Below are positions 17,601 to 25,486 of a DNA stretch of 47,906 bases, in pieces. Origin of the DNA: Puniceicoccus vermicola (lineage in GTDB: Bacteria; Verrucomicrobiota; Verrucomicrobiia; Opitutales; Puniceicoccaceae). Position 1 is the stretch's first letter. Each line of letters starts with the position of its first letter. The notes beneath the pieces are model-generated. The model saw nothing but the letters and a program-made list of their open reading frames with translations, did not search any database and was not told the DNA's origin. A program made the position numbers and the translations under genes. The stretch lies in contig NZ_JACHVA010000069.1 in assembly GCF_014230055.1 (NCBI RefSeq), positions 1 to 47,906 of the forward strand, read 5' to 3'.

Positions 17601-17811
17601 CACTCATCTGCTGCTCAATGGGGAGAGCGGTCGATTCTTCGATGGTGATCGCATCGGCACCCACATAGGTGGCATTGACGGTAATCTGCGGTGGAACGAT
17701 TTCCGGATATTGGGCGATCGGGAGCATCGTCATGGAGACGAGACCCACGATCACAGTCAGGATGGCGAGAACCATCGCGACGATCGGGCGATTGATGAAA
17801 AACTTATACAT
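14629..17811 (-). CDS. RND multidrug efflux permease (HAE1/AcrB-like)
   Basis: A 1060-residue proton-driven inner-membrane transporter that exports hydrophobic compounds through a tripartite channel. The N-terminus MYKFFINRPIVAMVL is typical of HAE1 members, and the length matches AcrB (1049). The proton relay is intact: D408 and D409 in GLVVDDAIVVVE, and K944 in GLAAKNAILIVE. Twelve membrane helices are expected, with two large periplasmic loops. A short charged tail rich in H, K and D ends the protein. It is third in an operon after the outer membrane factor and the adaptor (33 nt gap). No TetR- or MarR-type regulator is adjacent. Confidence 0.96.
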   Translation of the reverse strand: MYKFFINRPIVAMVLAILTVIVGLVSMTMLPIAQYPEIVPPQITVNATYVGADAITIEESTALPIEQQMSGVEGMEYMTSTSSNNGLMNLTVTFDVETDTDTDQILTQMRVSQAQSQVPTSVTNQGIVVKKSLASPLVMFALTSPDDSLDSLFLANYAVINLNDAFTRIGGVASVTVFGSGNYAMRIWVDPNVLASRNITVSEIINAIQSQNTVNPAGKIGGDPVPAGQEFTYTVSAQGRLTEPEQFADIIVRANPDGSVVRVKDIARIELGSQTYTVNGVYDGKPSAILALYQTPGSNALQAAEDARSLMEEAAKSFPDGMEYTVALDTTEAVTAGIEEIKDTLFEALVLVVIVVFIFLQGWRATLIPLIAVPVSLIGTFIFFPILGFSINTLSLFGLVLAIGLVVDDAIVVVEAVERYIEEGFGSKEATMRAMKDVSGPIFGTSMVLVAVFVPTIFIPGITGRLYQQFAVTIAVSVLISTFNALTLSPALSALLLRPRKKAHGPLGWFYGKFNLYFGKATGKYVAICGGIMRKSILAIGIIVIVGGIGGYSASRLSSGFIPDEDQGYLFASMNLPAAASLERTTEVNQQVYEVTKDIPGIEHTVTVAGFNLLSGVQNTYSSFIAFTLKPWSYRYSSENVETMNLKTIYKEINERIQTIPGATGFAFPPPAIPGIGASGGVTFILQDRGGRSPEFLQQQTERFIEAATANPAIGSASTNFSTKIPQIYVDVDKDKVLKQGVPLSSVYQTLQTFMGGAFVNYFNRFGRQWQVYVQAEGAFRTDIANLDLFYVRNNAGDPVPLNVFTTPEKTHGPEYIRHYDIYRSTQLNVTAADGYSSGDAMAALEETFAETMDSSMGFSYSGMSYEEKKAADGVSPTAIFALSLTFVFLILAALYESWSLPFSVLISLPIAVGGAFIFLDVRDFQNNVYAQIGLVMLIGLAAKNAILIVEYGRAQYLEEGKSLREAALEAARLRLRPILMTSFAFILGCMPLYFALGAGMNSRRILGTTVIGGMLAASVISILVIPSTFYMIEKIGHRKHKDGDDDHDEPAKAIEPPKA

Positions 17812-17844
17812 GGCGGACTCGCTGGCGGTAGGTTTCCGTTAGGA

Positions 17845-19122
17845 TCAAGACTGAGTGCCTTGGCTGGAATCCGCGGATGAAGAAGAAGAGTCAGAAGAGG
17901 AGGAGGACCCGGAGGACGAATCGGAACCGCTCGAAGAAGTTGAGCTTTGAGAAGAGCTGGCGGAGGAGTTACTGGAGCTCGAGGAGGAGTCACTGGAGTC
18001 GGAAGACGACGATTTAAAAAGGGTGGTCTTGACCTTCGCGCCTTTCTTCACCTTCTGAATTCCTTCAACGATGACGGTATCGCCCGTTTTGAGGCCCGAG
18101 GTGACGACTACGTTGCTACCGGATGTTTCCCCGAGCTTAACCGGCACCGAGGCGACGGTGTCATCGCTATTAACGGTGTAAACGCTGGACATTCCCTGGG
18201 TTTCGACGATGGCCCGCTGGGGGATCTTGATGATATCCTTAAGGGTATTGATCTTGATCCTGACCATGGCGTATTGGCCCGGGCGGAGAATGCTGTTCGG
18301 GTTGGCAAAGAGAACGTAGACACCAATCGTGCCGGTGCCGGAGTCGATCTGACGGTTAATGAACTGGAAACGTCCCTTGTGTTTGTAAATGGATCCATCC
18401 GCCATCACCAGTTCAATGTCCTCTGGACGCTCGGAGAGGGGAATCTTGACCAGTTCTTGCAGACGCTCGGCGCGGCTCATGTAAGCGCGTTCAGGAATGT
18501 AGAAAACCGCTTGAATGGGATCGAGGTTGGACATCGTCGCCAAGACTTGAGTGGGGCCAACCAGATCCCCGATATCGGTCGAGGCTTTTCCGACGATCCC
18601 TGCGATAGGAGCGTAAATTTTGCAGTAGCTGAGATTCAGCTTTGCCTGATTCAAAGCCGCCTTGGAAGCGGCGACCTGAGCTTTGACCGCGTCCCGTTCC
18701 TGGACTGCGTTATCAAGCTGCTTCTGACTGATGGCGTCGGCCTTGATCAGCTCCTGGTCGCGTTGGACCGTAAGCTCGGCTTTCACCAAATTGGCCTCTT
18801 GGACCTCGACGTTCGCCTTTGCTTGCTGGACATCGATTTCGTAAGTCGAAGGATCGATGGTGAAGAGGAGATCGTCCTTCTTTACGAGAGCACCGTCCTC
18901 GTACTCCTGAGTGAGAAGGTAGCCCTGGATCTTCGGTTTGATTTTCGTGTTAACGGGACCCTGCAGAGTTGCCACGATTTCGCGATAGACGGGAAGGTCG
19001 GTCTCGCTCGCGGAGATAACCTCAACGGTTGGCGGAGTGCTGGCTTGCTGCGGCTTCTTCTCTTTGCACCCCGGCAAAAGGGCGAGTGAGAAAAGAAAGA
19101 GTGGAAGGATGCGAAGGTTCAT
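17845..19122 (-). CDS. RND periplasmic adaptor (membrane fusion protein)
   Basis: A 425-residue lipoprotein that links the permease to the outer membrane channel. The signal ends at lipobox LPGC (Cys19). The barrel-sandwich/lipoyl segment (VNTKIKPKIQGYLL) is followed by a coiled-coil hairpin (about 85-165, rich in A, K, Q and E) and the beta-barrel region (GDLVGPTQVLATMSNLDPI). The last 55 residues (371-425) are almost pure Ser with scattered Asp, Gly and Gln, a tail not found in classical AcrA. It starts with ATG overlapping the upstream stop by four bases (ATGA), so translation is probably coupled. Confidence 0.94.
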   Translation of the reverse strand: MNLRILPLFLFSLALLPGCKEKKPQQASTPPTVEVISASETDLPVYREIVATLQGPVNTKIKPKIQGYLLTQEYEDGALVKKDDLLFTIDPSTYEIDVQQAKANVEVQEANLVKAELTVQRDQELIKADAISQKQLDNAVQERDAVKAQVAASKAALNQAKLNLSYCKIYAPIAGIVGKASTDIGDLVGPTQVLATMSNLDPIQAVFYIPERAYMSRAERLQELVKIPLSERPEDIELVMADGSIYKHKGRFQFINRQIDSGTGTIGVYVLFANPNSILRPGQYAMVRIKINTLKDIIKIPQRAIVETQGMSSVYTVNSDDTVASVPVKLGETSGSNVVVTSGLKTGDTVIVEGIQKVKKGAKVKTTLFKSSSSDSSDSSSSSSNSSASSSQSSTSSSGSDSSSGSSSSSDSSSSSADSSQGTQS

Positions 19123-20606
19123 TTTTGCTTCGAGGATTCGTTCTTCTGTGAAGGAAGGGGAGGCGGTGCCGGTGAGTCGTTGATTGGGCCGGCTTCGAAA
19201 TTGCCTCCCAACGCAAGGTAAAGATCGACGCGGTTCGTGAGAATGGAACCGCGGGAGGTGATGAGGTTCGACTGGGATTGGAGCGATTGACGTTGGACCA
19301 CCAAGTAACTGGTCATGTCAGTTTCCCCTTCCTTGTATCGGATTTCAGCAACCTTGGCAGCCTTTTGGAGATTGTCAGATGCGATCCCCAGCTGCTTGAC
19401 CTGCTCTTCCAGCGACGATTCAAGCGAAAGGGTGTCCTCGACTTCCTGAAAAGCGTCGAGAGCTGTCTGCTTATATTGGGCCACTGCCACCATTTGTTGC
19501 GCTTCGGCTTGCAGGAACTGGTTCTTGCGGAGTCCGGCGTCAAAGAGCGGCTGGAAGAGGTTGATCCCCAAGTTGGTCAGCATGGAGGAGGCATCGAAAA
19601 GATCGCCAAAATTCTCAGCGCTCGATTGATAGCTGGCGGTGAGCGAGAACTGGGGGAGTCGCGCCGCGGCGGCGGATTTGGTGAAGTAGAAGGCGGAGGA
19701 TACGTTGCGGTCAGCAGCGATCAGGTCCGGGCGGCGTTGGAGTAGGCTCGAGGGAAGCCCGGCCGGAACCGGGGGGAGATCGATGGAGAGAGAATCCGCA
19801 AGCGAAAGATCGGCGGAGGGATAGCGGCCGAGGAGGATTTCCAGGCTGCGAATCGAAGACCGGGTTGAGTAGAGGGCCTGTAGGGCGGATTGACGGGCAT
19901 TGGCGACATCGGCTTGGGCGGAGTAGACGTCCTGCGCCGAAACCTCCCCCGCATTGAAGCGGGCTGTGGCAATCCGGAGAGCTTCTTCAAAATTCGAGAC
20001 AAACTGATTCGCCAGCTCATACTGAAGCTTGTTGGTCACGGCTTGGAACCAACCCTTGGTGACCTGCGCAGCGAGGCTCTGGCGGGCGAAAGCATAGTCT
20101 GCCGCAGTCGCCGATGCGGCGAAGGCAGCGCTTTTGGACGCATCGGAAACGCGCCGCCAAACATCGAGTTCCCAGCTCAGGGCAAGTCCGACGCCTAGAG
20201 TCGTCTGATTTTTCTCATACTGGAGGAGTTCATCCTGCTGAGTGAGTTCGAAACGGTGGGTCTGCTGCGCGCCAGCCTGAAGGTCGAGCTCAGGGAAGAG
20301 GGCCGCGTTGGCCTGGCGGGCTTCTGCGATAGCGGCGGAAAGGGAGGCTGCGGTTGCGGCAAGGTTGGGGTTGGCTTCCTGAGCTTCATTGACCAAGTCG
20401 ATCAGGACCGGATCGTTGAAAGCGGAAAGCCAATCGTCGGGGACTTCGCCGGTATCTTTGCTCGAATCCCAGCTTTCGGTCGGAGCTAGCTCGCCCATCT
20501 CCTTCTGAGGGTCGGGCTGAGGGATCGAGCAACCTACTGCAATGAGCAGGAAAATTATTCCTCCGAGTAAGGTCAGAGGTGTACGAAAAGCAGTATCGGA
20601 ACGCAT
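19119..20606 (-). CDS. Outer membrane efflux protein, NodT/TolC family
   Basis: A 495-residue outer membrane channel lipoprotein. Lipobox AVGC puts the modified Cys at residue 26. The two TolC-type repeats are visible as long amphipathic helices rich in A, Q, E and L (ANPNLAATAASLSAAIAEARQ near 95; the related segment in the C-terminal half ends in VAEIRYKEGETDMTSYLVVQRQ). RPDLIAADRNV is the typical midpoint motif of the NodT group. It is the first gene of the efflux operon, whereas many RND operons put this gene last. The 113 nt upstream is shared with the divergent gene at 20720. Confidence 0.94.
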   Translation of the reverse strand: MRSDTAFRTPLTLLGGIIFLLIAVGCSIPQPDPQKEMGELAPTESWDSSKDTGEVPDDWLSAFNDPVLIDLVNEAQEANPNLAATAASLSAAIAEARQANAALFPELDLQAGAQQTHRFELTQQDELLQYEKNQTTLGVGLALSWELDVWRRVSDASKSAAFAASATAADYAFARQSLAAQVTKGWFQAVTNKLQYELANQFVSNFEEALRIATARFNAGEVSAQDVYSAQADVANARQSALQALYSTRSSIRSLEILLGRYPSADLSLADSLSIDLPPVPAGLPSSLLQRRPDLIAADRNVSSAFYFTKSAAAARLPQFSLTASYQSSAENFGDLFDASSMLTNLGINLFQPLFDAGLRKNQFLQAEAQQMVAVAQYKQTALDAFQEVEDTLSLESSLEEQVKQLGIASDNLQKAAKVAEIRYKEGETDMTSYLVVQRQSLQSQSNLITSRGSILTNRVDLYLALGGNFEAGPINDSPAPPPLPSQKNESSKQK

Positions 20607-20719
20607 TTAAAGACTTCGCCGAGAATCGAGTTAGCGAAACTGGAGCTTCAAAGTGGTCTATTCCACTGGCAAGCTTTTTTAGGTTTATTTCAGAATTCTT
20701 TAACTAGTTCCGGTTCTTT

Positions 20720-23293
20720 ATGATCCGAAACCGTTGTCTGAGCTACGTTTCATTGCTTTTCCCCGATCTTCTCCTTTTCTGGAGTCCAGTGTTATCGTCA
20801 CGGAAAGGAAAAAGCCTAAGAATCCTCGGAGGAGTCTGCCTCTTGGTGATTTCAGCAGGGGTCTCGGGACTCGGGGCGGGGCCGCATCGGTTCCCGGCGA
20901 AACAGGAATTTCCCGGTTTTTTCTCCATCTTCTCTCCGAAAAGCCCTGAAACGGTAATTCTTCTGCCCCTTGTCGCTTCTGAACGACTGGAGGAAGCCGT
21001 CGAAGAATTTCAGGATCGGGTCTATGAAATGGGAGGTCCTTGGATCCGATCGACTCGGGATGATCGCGATTTGACCGGCTTTTCTGTGATTCAATTCAGG
21101 CGGAGTGTGGACCGAGCCCCAATGACTTCACCCAACGGCGAAGAGGGTAGCTTTCGTATCAAGGTCGGGAGAAAGAATCTCACGATCGAAGCCTTGGACG
21201 ACATTGGATGGGAATTCGGTCTCTACACTCTCTTGGATGAATTCGGGGGAGTGCGCTGGTATTGGCCGGGAGAGGAGGGGACCTATACGCCGAAACGGGA
21301 TCGATGGAAGGTTCCTTACGGAAGCTATGATTATGCGCCGGCATACGTTTCCCGGCAGTTGACGGGGCTTCATAGCCGTGAGGAGAAGCTTTGGGGCCGA
21401 CACAACCGACTTCACGCCACCTTTTCGTTTATGCACAATCTTTGGCGAATCTTTGACCGGGAGTTCTTTCTGGAGCATCCCGAAGCCCTCGCCGTCGATT
21501 GGGATCCGGCTGATCCACCTCCGCCGGGAGACCGTTTCTGGCGAACTCAACCCGATCTAAGCTCCCCCGTCGTTATCGAGGCTGCGGCGGAAGCTGCCCG
21601 GGAAGCATTTCGTGAGGATCCTTCGCTGGTTTCCTTTGCCCTCGGTACTAACGATAATACCGATTTTGGCGATAGCCCAGGCATCCGGGAATGGACGCGT
21701 CCGATGAGCTATTTCCGCGATCTGCCTGATTATTCCGATTTGGTTTTCCAGTTTATGAACCGGGTTGCGGATCAGGTCTCGCCGGAATTTCCCGACCGTT
21801 ATCTTGGATGCCTCGCCTACATGTGGAGTGAGAATGTCCCCAGTTTCCCGGTGAGATCGACCGTATTGCCCTATCTTACGGCCGACCGCAGCCATGGATA
21901 CGATGTGGATTTTACCGAAGAGGATCGGGAACTCGTTCAAAAGTGGACCGAGGCCGGCCCGCGAATCATTGGAGTCTACGACTATATTCATGGAGCCCCT
22001 CATCCCTTCCCCAGAAGGGCCAATCTCCTCATCGGGCAACGGATTCGCGATATGCACGAAGCTGGAGTGAAGGCCTATCGGGGTGAAATCTCTCCCATTT
22101 GGCCTTTTCATGGCGAGGTCCCGTGGATGGTGGCGCGCATGCTTTGGAACCCGGATTTGAAGCCCGGGGAACTCGAGCGGGAATTTTGGACCGATTTCTT
22201 CGGACCGGCCGCAGAAACCATGGGGGCCTTTTACGATCGTGCCCGCGATGCTTGGATGACCCAGGAAGGCTCGGCGGTCTGGATCAAATATTTCTATGAT
22301 GAGGGTGGCGTTGACGTGTTCACGGATGAGGACCTCGAGGAGATGACCGGTCTTCTGGAAACGGCCTTGGCTGAGGTGGGCGATGGATTGTACCGGGACA
22401 GGGTTCAATCGGTTTGGGATACGTGGCAACTCACGCTGGCCGCTGCCCAGTTTCAGAACGCTCGCCGTCAGCTCGTCCTCACTCAGGAACTCTCTGGTGC
22501 GATACCTTTTTATGAAATGCTGATGGCACGGAAATGGTGGGATGTGATTTCGACCAAGGTTTCGCGGCATCCCTGGTCCCGTCAGGCATCCCGTAGCCGA
22601 CTGACTTTTTCGGATCCCAGCTATCATGCCGCTCGCAATTTGCTCGTGGGAGCTGAGCCCGAAAACCGAAAGATCCTCGCCGATCAAATCGAGATGGAGG
22701 CCCATCGATTGAATGACGGCCTTGCCTTTTCCATGTTTCATTTCGCGGAGTTGGCCACGGACAGCGAAAAGAAAGAGATCATCCTGCAAGGACCGATTCG
22801 CGAATCGGCCGGGGAGATCCGAATCACTGGGCCGGAGCCTTGGGAGCGGGCGCTGGATCCTCCGTGGCAGTTGAAGCTCAGCCCTTCCGGGCGGGTATCG
22901 ATTGACTATGTCTCTACCGGTGATGCGGTGTCCCTTCGGATTGAGGATGCCTACGCGGCCGGGCTCAAATTTGAGTTCCCTTTAATCGCGCCAAGGGTCG
23001 ATAACCTTACTGAATTCTACGAAGCGGAAATCAATTTATCCGCGCAGATATCGTTGGGAAACCGGACTGAAGTAAAGTTCCAGTGGTTGGATGACGAGGG
23101 AAAATCCCTGGGATCGACGCGTGCGATTCGCCTCCCGACCCATGGCAATCCCTATCCGTTACGTCTCAGTGTTCTCGGGGTTCCCGCAAAGGGAGCGGTG
23201 CGAGGGGTGCTAGTCATTTCGACAGTTCGCCAGGAGGAGGGAGATTGGCTTTCCTTGTCCTCGATCGAAATCGTCCGATTCCCTTTGCGGTAG
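20720..23293 (+). CDS. DUF4838 domain secreted protein
   Basis: An 857-residue exported protein. The middle contains IGWEFGLYTLLDEFGGVRWYWPGEEG, the segment typical of DUF4838 proteins and reminiscent of the N-terminal domain of alpha-glucuronidases and family 20 hexosaminidases. The DUF4838 body follows (about 210-560, with GRHNRLH, SLVSFALGTND and GVYDYIHG). The C-terminal 180 residues look like a beta-sandwich. A hydrophobic stretch SLRILGGVCLLVISAGVSG (about 33-51) is a signal peptide. A GTG at 20789, preceded by GGAG, would place it at the N-terminus and may be the true start. Relatives occur in polysaccharide-degrading bacteria; the activity is unproven. Confidence 0.8.
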   Translation: MIRNRCLSYVSLLFPDLLLFWSPVLSSRKGKSLRILGGVCLLVISAGVSGLGAGPHRFPAKQEFPGFFSIFSPKSPETVILLPLVASERLEEAVEEFQDRVYEMGGPWIRSTRDDRDLTGFSVIQFRRSVDRAPMTSPNGEEGSFRIKVGRKNLTIEALDDIGWEFGLYTLLDEFGGVRWYWPGEEGTYTPKRDRWKVPYGSYDYAPAYVSRQLTGLHSREEKLWGRHNRLHATFSFMHNLWRIFDREFFLEHPEALAVDWDPADPPPPGDRFWRTQPDLSSPVVIEAAAEAAREAFREDPSLVSFALGTNDNTDFGDSPGIREWTRPMSYFRDLPDYSDLVFQFMNRVADQVSPEFPDRYLGCLAYMWSENVPSFPVRSTVLPYLTADRSHGYDVDFTEEDRELVQKWTEAGPRIIGVYDYIHGAPHPFPRRANLLIGQRIRDMHEAGVKAYRGEISPIWPFHGEVPWMVARMLWNPDLKPGELEREFWTDFFGPAAETMGAFYDRARDAWMTQEGSAVWIKYFYDEGGVDVFTDEDLEEMTGLLETALAEVGDGLYRDRVQSVWDTWQLTLAAAQFQNARRQLVLTQELSGAIPFYEMLMARKWWDVISTKVSRHPWSRQASRSRLTFSDPSYHAARNLLVGAEPENRKILADQIEMEAHRLNDGLAFSMFHFAELATDSEKKEIILQGPIRESAGEIRITGPEPWERALDPPWQLKLSPSGRVSIDYVSTGDAVSLRIEDAYAAGLKFEFPLIAPRVDNLTEFYEAEINLSAQISLGNRTEVKFQWLDDEGKSLGSTRAIRLPTHGNPYPLRLSVLGVPAKGAVRGVLVISTVRQEEGDWLSLSSIEIVRFPLR

Positions 23294-23312
23294 AAAACTG
23301 CGAAGGGCGGTG

Positions 23313-23387
23313 TGGTACTCCCGCTGGGATTCGAACCCAGATCTACGGCTCCGGAGGCCGTTGCTCTATCCATTGAACTACGGGAGC
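23313..23387 (-). tRNA. tRNA-Arg (anticodon CCG)
   Basis: A full cloverleaf on the minus strand. Acceptor GCTCCCG pairs with CGGGAGT, discriminator A and an encoded CCA follow. The anticodon stem ACGGC/GCCGT encloses the loop CTCCGGA, so the anticodon is CCG and it reads CGG. The T-arm has GGTTCGAATCC. It is not interrupted and has no integrase or attachment-site signs beside it. Confidence 0.96.
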
Positions 23388-23506
23388 AGAAACGGAGAAC
23401 TTAGGACGGTTTCTGAATCGCTGACAAGTGGAAAAGGGGCTGCCTCGCGATTCAGCGAAAAATCGATACGGAGGAGAAGGACTTTCGAGGCCCGATTCCG
23501 AAACGA

Positions 23507-24700
23507 TTACGGATGCGACAGATGGCTTTTCTCCGGAAAAGAAAGATCTTCGATTGTCGCTCCCGAACGCGAATAGACTTCGGCAACACATTGATCGCCA
23601 ATGGAGAAAGTGACGACTGCCGTCCGCCAATCGAGATCCTCCAGTTCCTTATCGAGAGCGAAGACCGCTGGATACCATTCGTCTTCTTCGGCAATTTTTG
23701 CAACCTTCACATACTCGCGATTTCCAATGTGGACCATCGACGGGATCTTTCGCTGCCCAACCTTTCGGTTGTCTTTGTCATACAAGTAGAGGTGGATCTT
23801 TACTTCGGAAAAAGGCACGGCGTCCTCAACTTTCACGCGGGTCTCAATGCAATCGCGTCCATGACGCCAATCCTCATTGAACCACATCGAGTCGTCCCAT
23901 TTGGACTTTTTGACCTTGTCGATGACGAGGGTATAATCTCCAACGGGGCCGCGAGGACCCGGAGAATCTTCCGTGGGACGACCGTCCCAAGCTGGAAAAA
24001 GTTTTTTCTTTTCGTCGAAAGCGAACGGTTCGAAGCTTGATTTCGGGTCAGTCTCGGCCGACATTCCGTCCGGGCCTGAAAAAACGATAAGAACCGTCTT
24101 CCAGTCCCGTTCGACCAAAAACTTCGAAAGAGGAAAATAGTATTCATATCGCTCGCCTTGAGTGAGCTTTTTTACGGGATCGGCATACTCATTCGTTTTT
24201 ACCTCATATCGGGCAGAGCGTGGATATTTCTGAATCAAGATGTCGTCTCGATCATAGAAATAGGCACAAACATTGCCTTGGATTTGGTTCCGGTCGCCTT
24301 CATATTCGACGATGACCTCAATGGCTTCAATTTCCTGTTCCCAACCTTCTTCGGTTTTAATGTAACCGGACATTCGCGATTCACGAACACCACGAATGTC
24401 ATAGGATTCGGAATTCTGCGGTTTCCTCCAATCAATGGCTTCCTGCAGGCTCTTCTTCTTCAGATCTTCAATGAATTCACGGTCAGCTTCGGAGAGTTGA
24501 TCCAGCCCAATAGAAAAGCGGAATCCATCACTGCGGCGTATTTCAATCGAATCTCCATCAATGCTGAGCAGACTCGCTTGAATCTCTCGCCCGTCGGCGC
24601 TGGTCCATGTCCTGATCTCATCAGAAGCATCTGCCCAGGAAGGGCTGAGAACGCTCAAAAGAAGAGCCAGGGCAGGCATCAACAGTCGATCCAAACTCAT
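23507..24700 (-). CDS. SHD1-domain secreted protein
   Basis: A 397-residue protein exported by a signal peptide (MSLDRLLMPALALLLSV, cut near ADA at 24). It is followed at once by an SHD1-like domain: RTWTSADGREIQASLL, IEIRRSDGFRFSIGLDQLSEADREFI (about 30-80). This module is common in secreted proteins of Verrucomicrobiota and Planctomycetota. The rest consists of two related beta-rich regions, each with a segment of the type YFYDRDD or HLYLYDKDNRKV and a pattern of charged edge strands, so an internal duplication is likely. Function unknown. The gene lies 119 nt downstream of the tRNA on the same strand. Confidence 0.78.
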   Translation of the reverse strand: MSLDRLLMPALALLLSVLSPSWADASDEIRTWTSADGREIQASLLSIDGDSIEIRRSDGFRFSIGLDQLSEADREFIEDLKKKSLQEAIDWRKPQNSESYDIRGVRESRMSGYIKTEEGWEQEIEAIEVIVEYEGDRNQIQGNVCAYFYDRDDILIQKYPRSARYEVKTNEYADPVKKLTQGERYEYYFPLSKFLVERDWKTVLIVFSGPDGMSAETDPKSSFEPFAFDEKKKLFPAWDGRPTEDSPGPRGPVGDYTLVIDKVKKSKWDDSMWFNEDWRHGRDCIETRVKVEDAVPFSEVKIHLYLYDKDNRKVGQRKIPSMVHIGNREYVKVAKIAEEDEWYPAVFALDKELEDLDWRTAVVTFSIGDQCVAEVYSRSGATIEDLSFPEKSHLSHP

Positions 24701-24884
24701 TATGCGAAGATCTTCTTTGGTTTCGGCCTCGCGACGAGTCTCTTTCTCCTCAATTGGGGGAATCCCTCATGAAAATTTCAAGAGGCAAGACCTTATCAAT
24801 GGGAGGCGGATCGAATGGGCGAAGGGTGAATGGCACTAGATTCAGGGTTTTAGCGGGGAAATTTTGATATTGGCGACTTTTGAA

Positions 24885-25018
24885 GAGGAACCCCTCCACC
24901 GTCTGGCGACGGTCCCCCTCCCCTGTAGCAGGGGAGGAGTCTTTCTGTAATTTTCTGACTCCCCTCCCTACGAGTAGGAGGGGGGACCCCGACTATGTCG
25001 GGGGTGGGGAGGTTCCCA
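24885..25018. repeat. Nested inverted repeat of about 130 bp
   Basis: The outer arms GGAACCCCTCCACC (from 24888) and GGTGGGGAGGTTCC (25002-25015) are near-perfect complements. Inside them sit matching smaller blocks (GTCTGGCGAC / GACTATGTC; CCCTCCCCTGTAGCAGGGGAGG / CCCTCCCTACGAGTAGGAGGG) around a short AT-rich centre. The whole could form a long cruciform, as expected of a MITE-like or REP-type element. The rest of 24701-25158 shows no gene. Confidence 0.75.
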
Positions 25019-25158
25019 TTCCATACAACCCCTTAAACTAGTGTCATTCGGACGGAGGAGGTTAAGGCCCTGTCATATTATCTACAAACAAGCTTCGTAA
25101 AACGGCTTAAACTAATGGCCTTCTGGCCCAAGGGTGGGGCCCCGTTTCCTTCAGCAGT

Positions 25159-25431
25159 TCAGAAAAGTGAAAGGCCGAAAGCGCTTTCGTAGACCACCCA
25201 ACCCAGGAAAACCAGAAAGATCAGGGCAACGCCGATCTTGAAAAAACGTCGTTTCCTGCGGCTCAAACGGTCCCGGAAGCCGGAGAATTCTTTTCCTTCC
25301 CGCGTGGACCGGGCGAGATGTCGCCCAAAAGAGATCCCAAATCCTTTTCCTGCCCCGATAAAAGGACGGTAGGACTGGGCCCGCTGACGACGGAAATAGC
25401 GCCAACGATAAAACTTGCGGAAAAAAAACAT
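25159..25431 (-). CDS. Small basic single-span membrane protein
   Basis: About 90 residues from the ATG at 25431. A longer frame reaches 25548 but would overlap panB. The N-terminal two thirds are rich in Arg, Phe and Tyr (MFFFRKFYRWRYFRRQR). A Lys/Arg cluster then leads into one membrane span (IGVALIFLVFLGWVVY) near the C-terminus, the layout of a tail-anchored protein with a cytosolic basic domain. It diverges from panB, with 55 nt between the starts. I do not recognise a family. The strong amino-acid bias makes the gene plausible but not certain. Confidence 0.5.
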   Translation of the reverse strand: MFFFRKFYRWRYFRRQRAQSYRPFIGAGKGFGISFGRHLARSTREGKEFSGFRDRLSRRKRRFFKIGVALIFLVFLGWVVYESAFGLSLF

Positions 25432-25486
25432 GTTGAAGGTCTTCTCGGAAACGGTGAGCCTATTCTTTTTATAGAAAAGGGTTCGA

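Noticed and set aside
17947-19089. Plus-strand frame of 380 codons opposite the efflux adaptor
   Set aside because: It is a mirror of a well-supported adaptor gene and shows no family motif.
21557-22789. Minus-strand frame of 410 codons inside the DUF4838 gene
   Set aside because: Antisense shadow of a longer conserved protein; composition rich in R, P, H and G and no recognisable motif.
23313-23387. tRNA-Arg as a mobile-element attachment site
   Set aside because: No integrase, no repeated tRNA 3' end and no foreign-looking genes are next to it.
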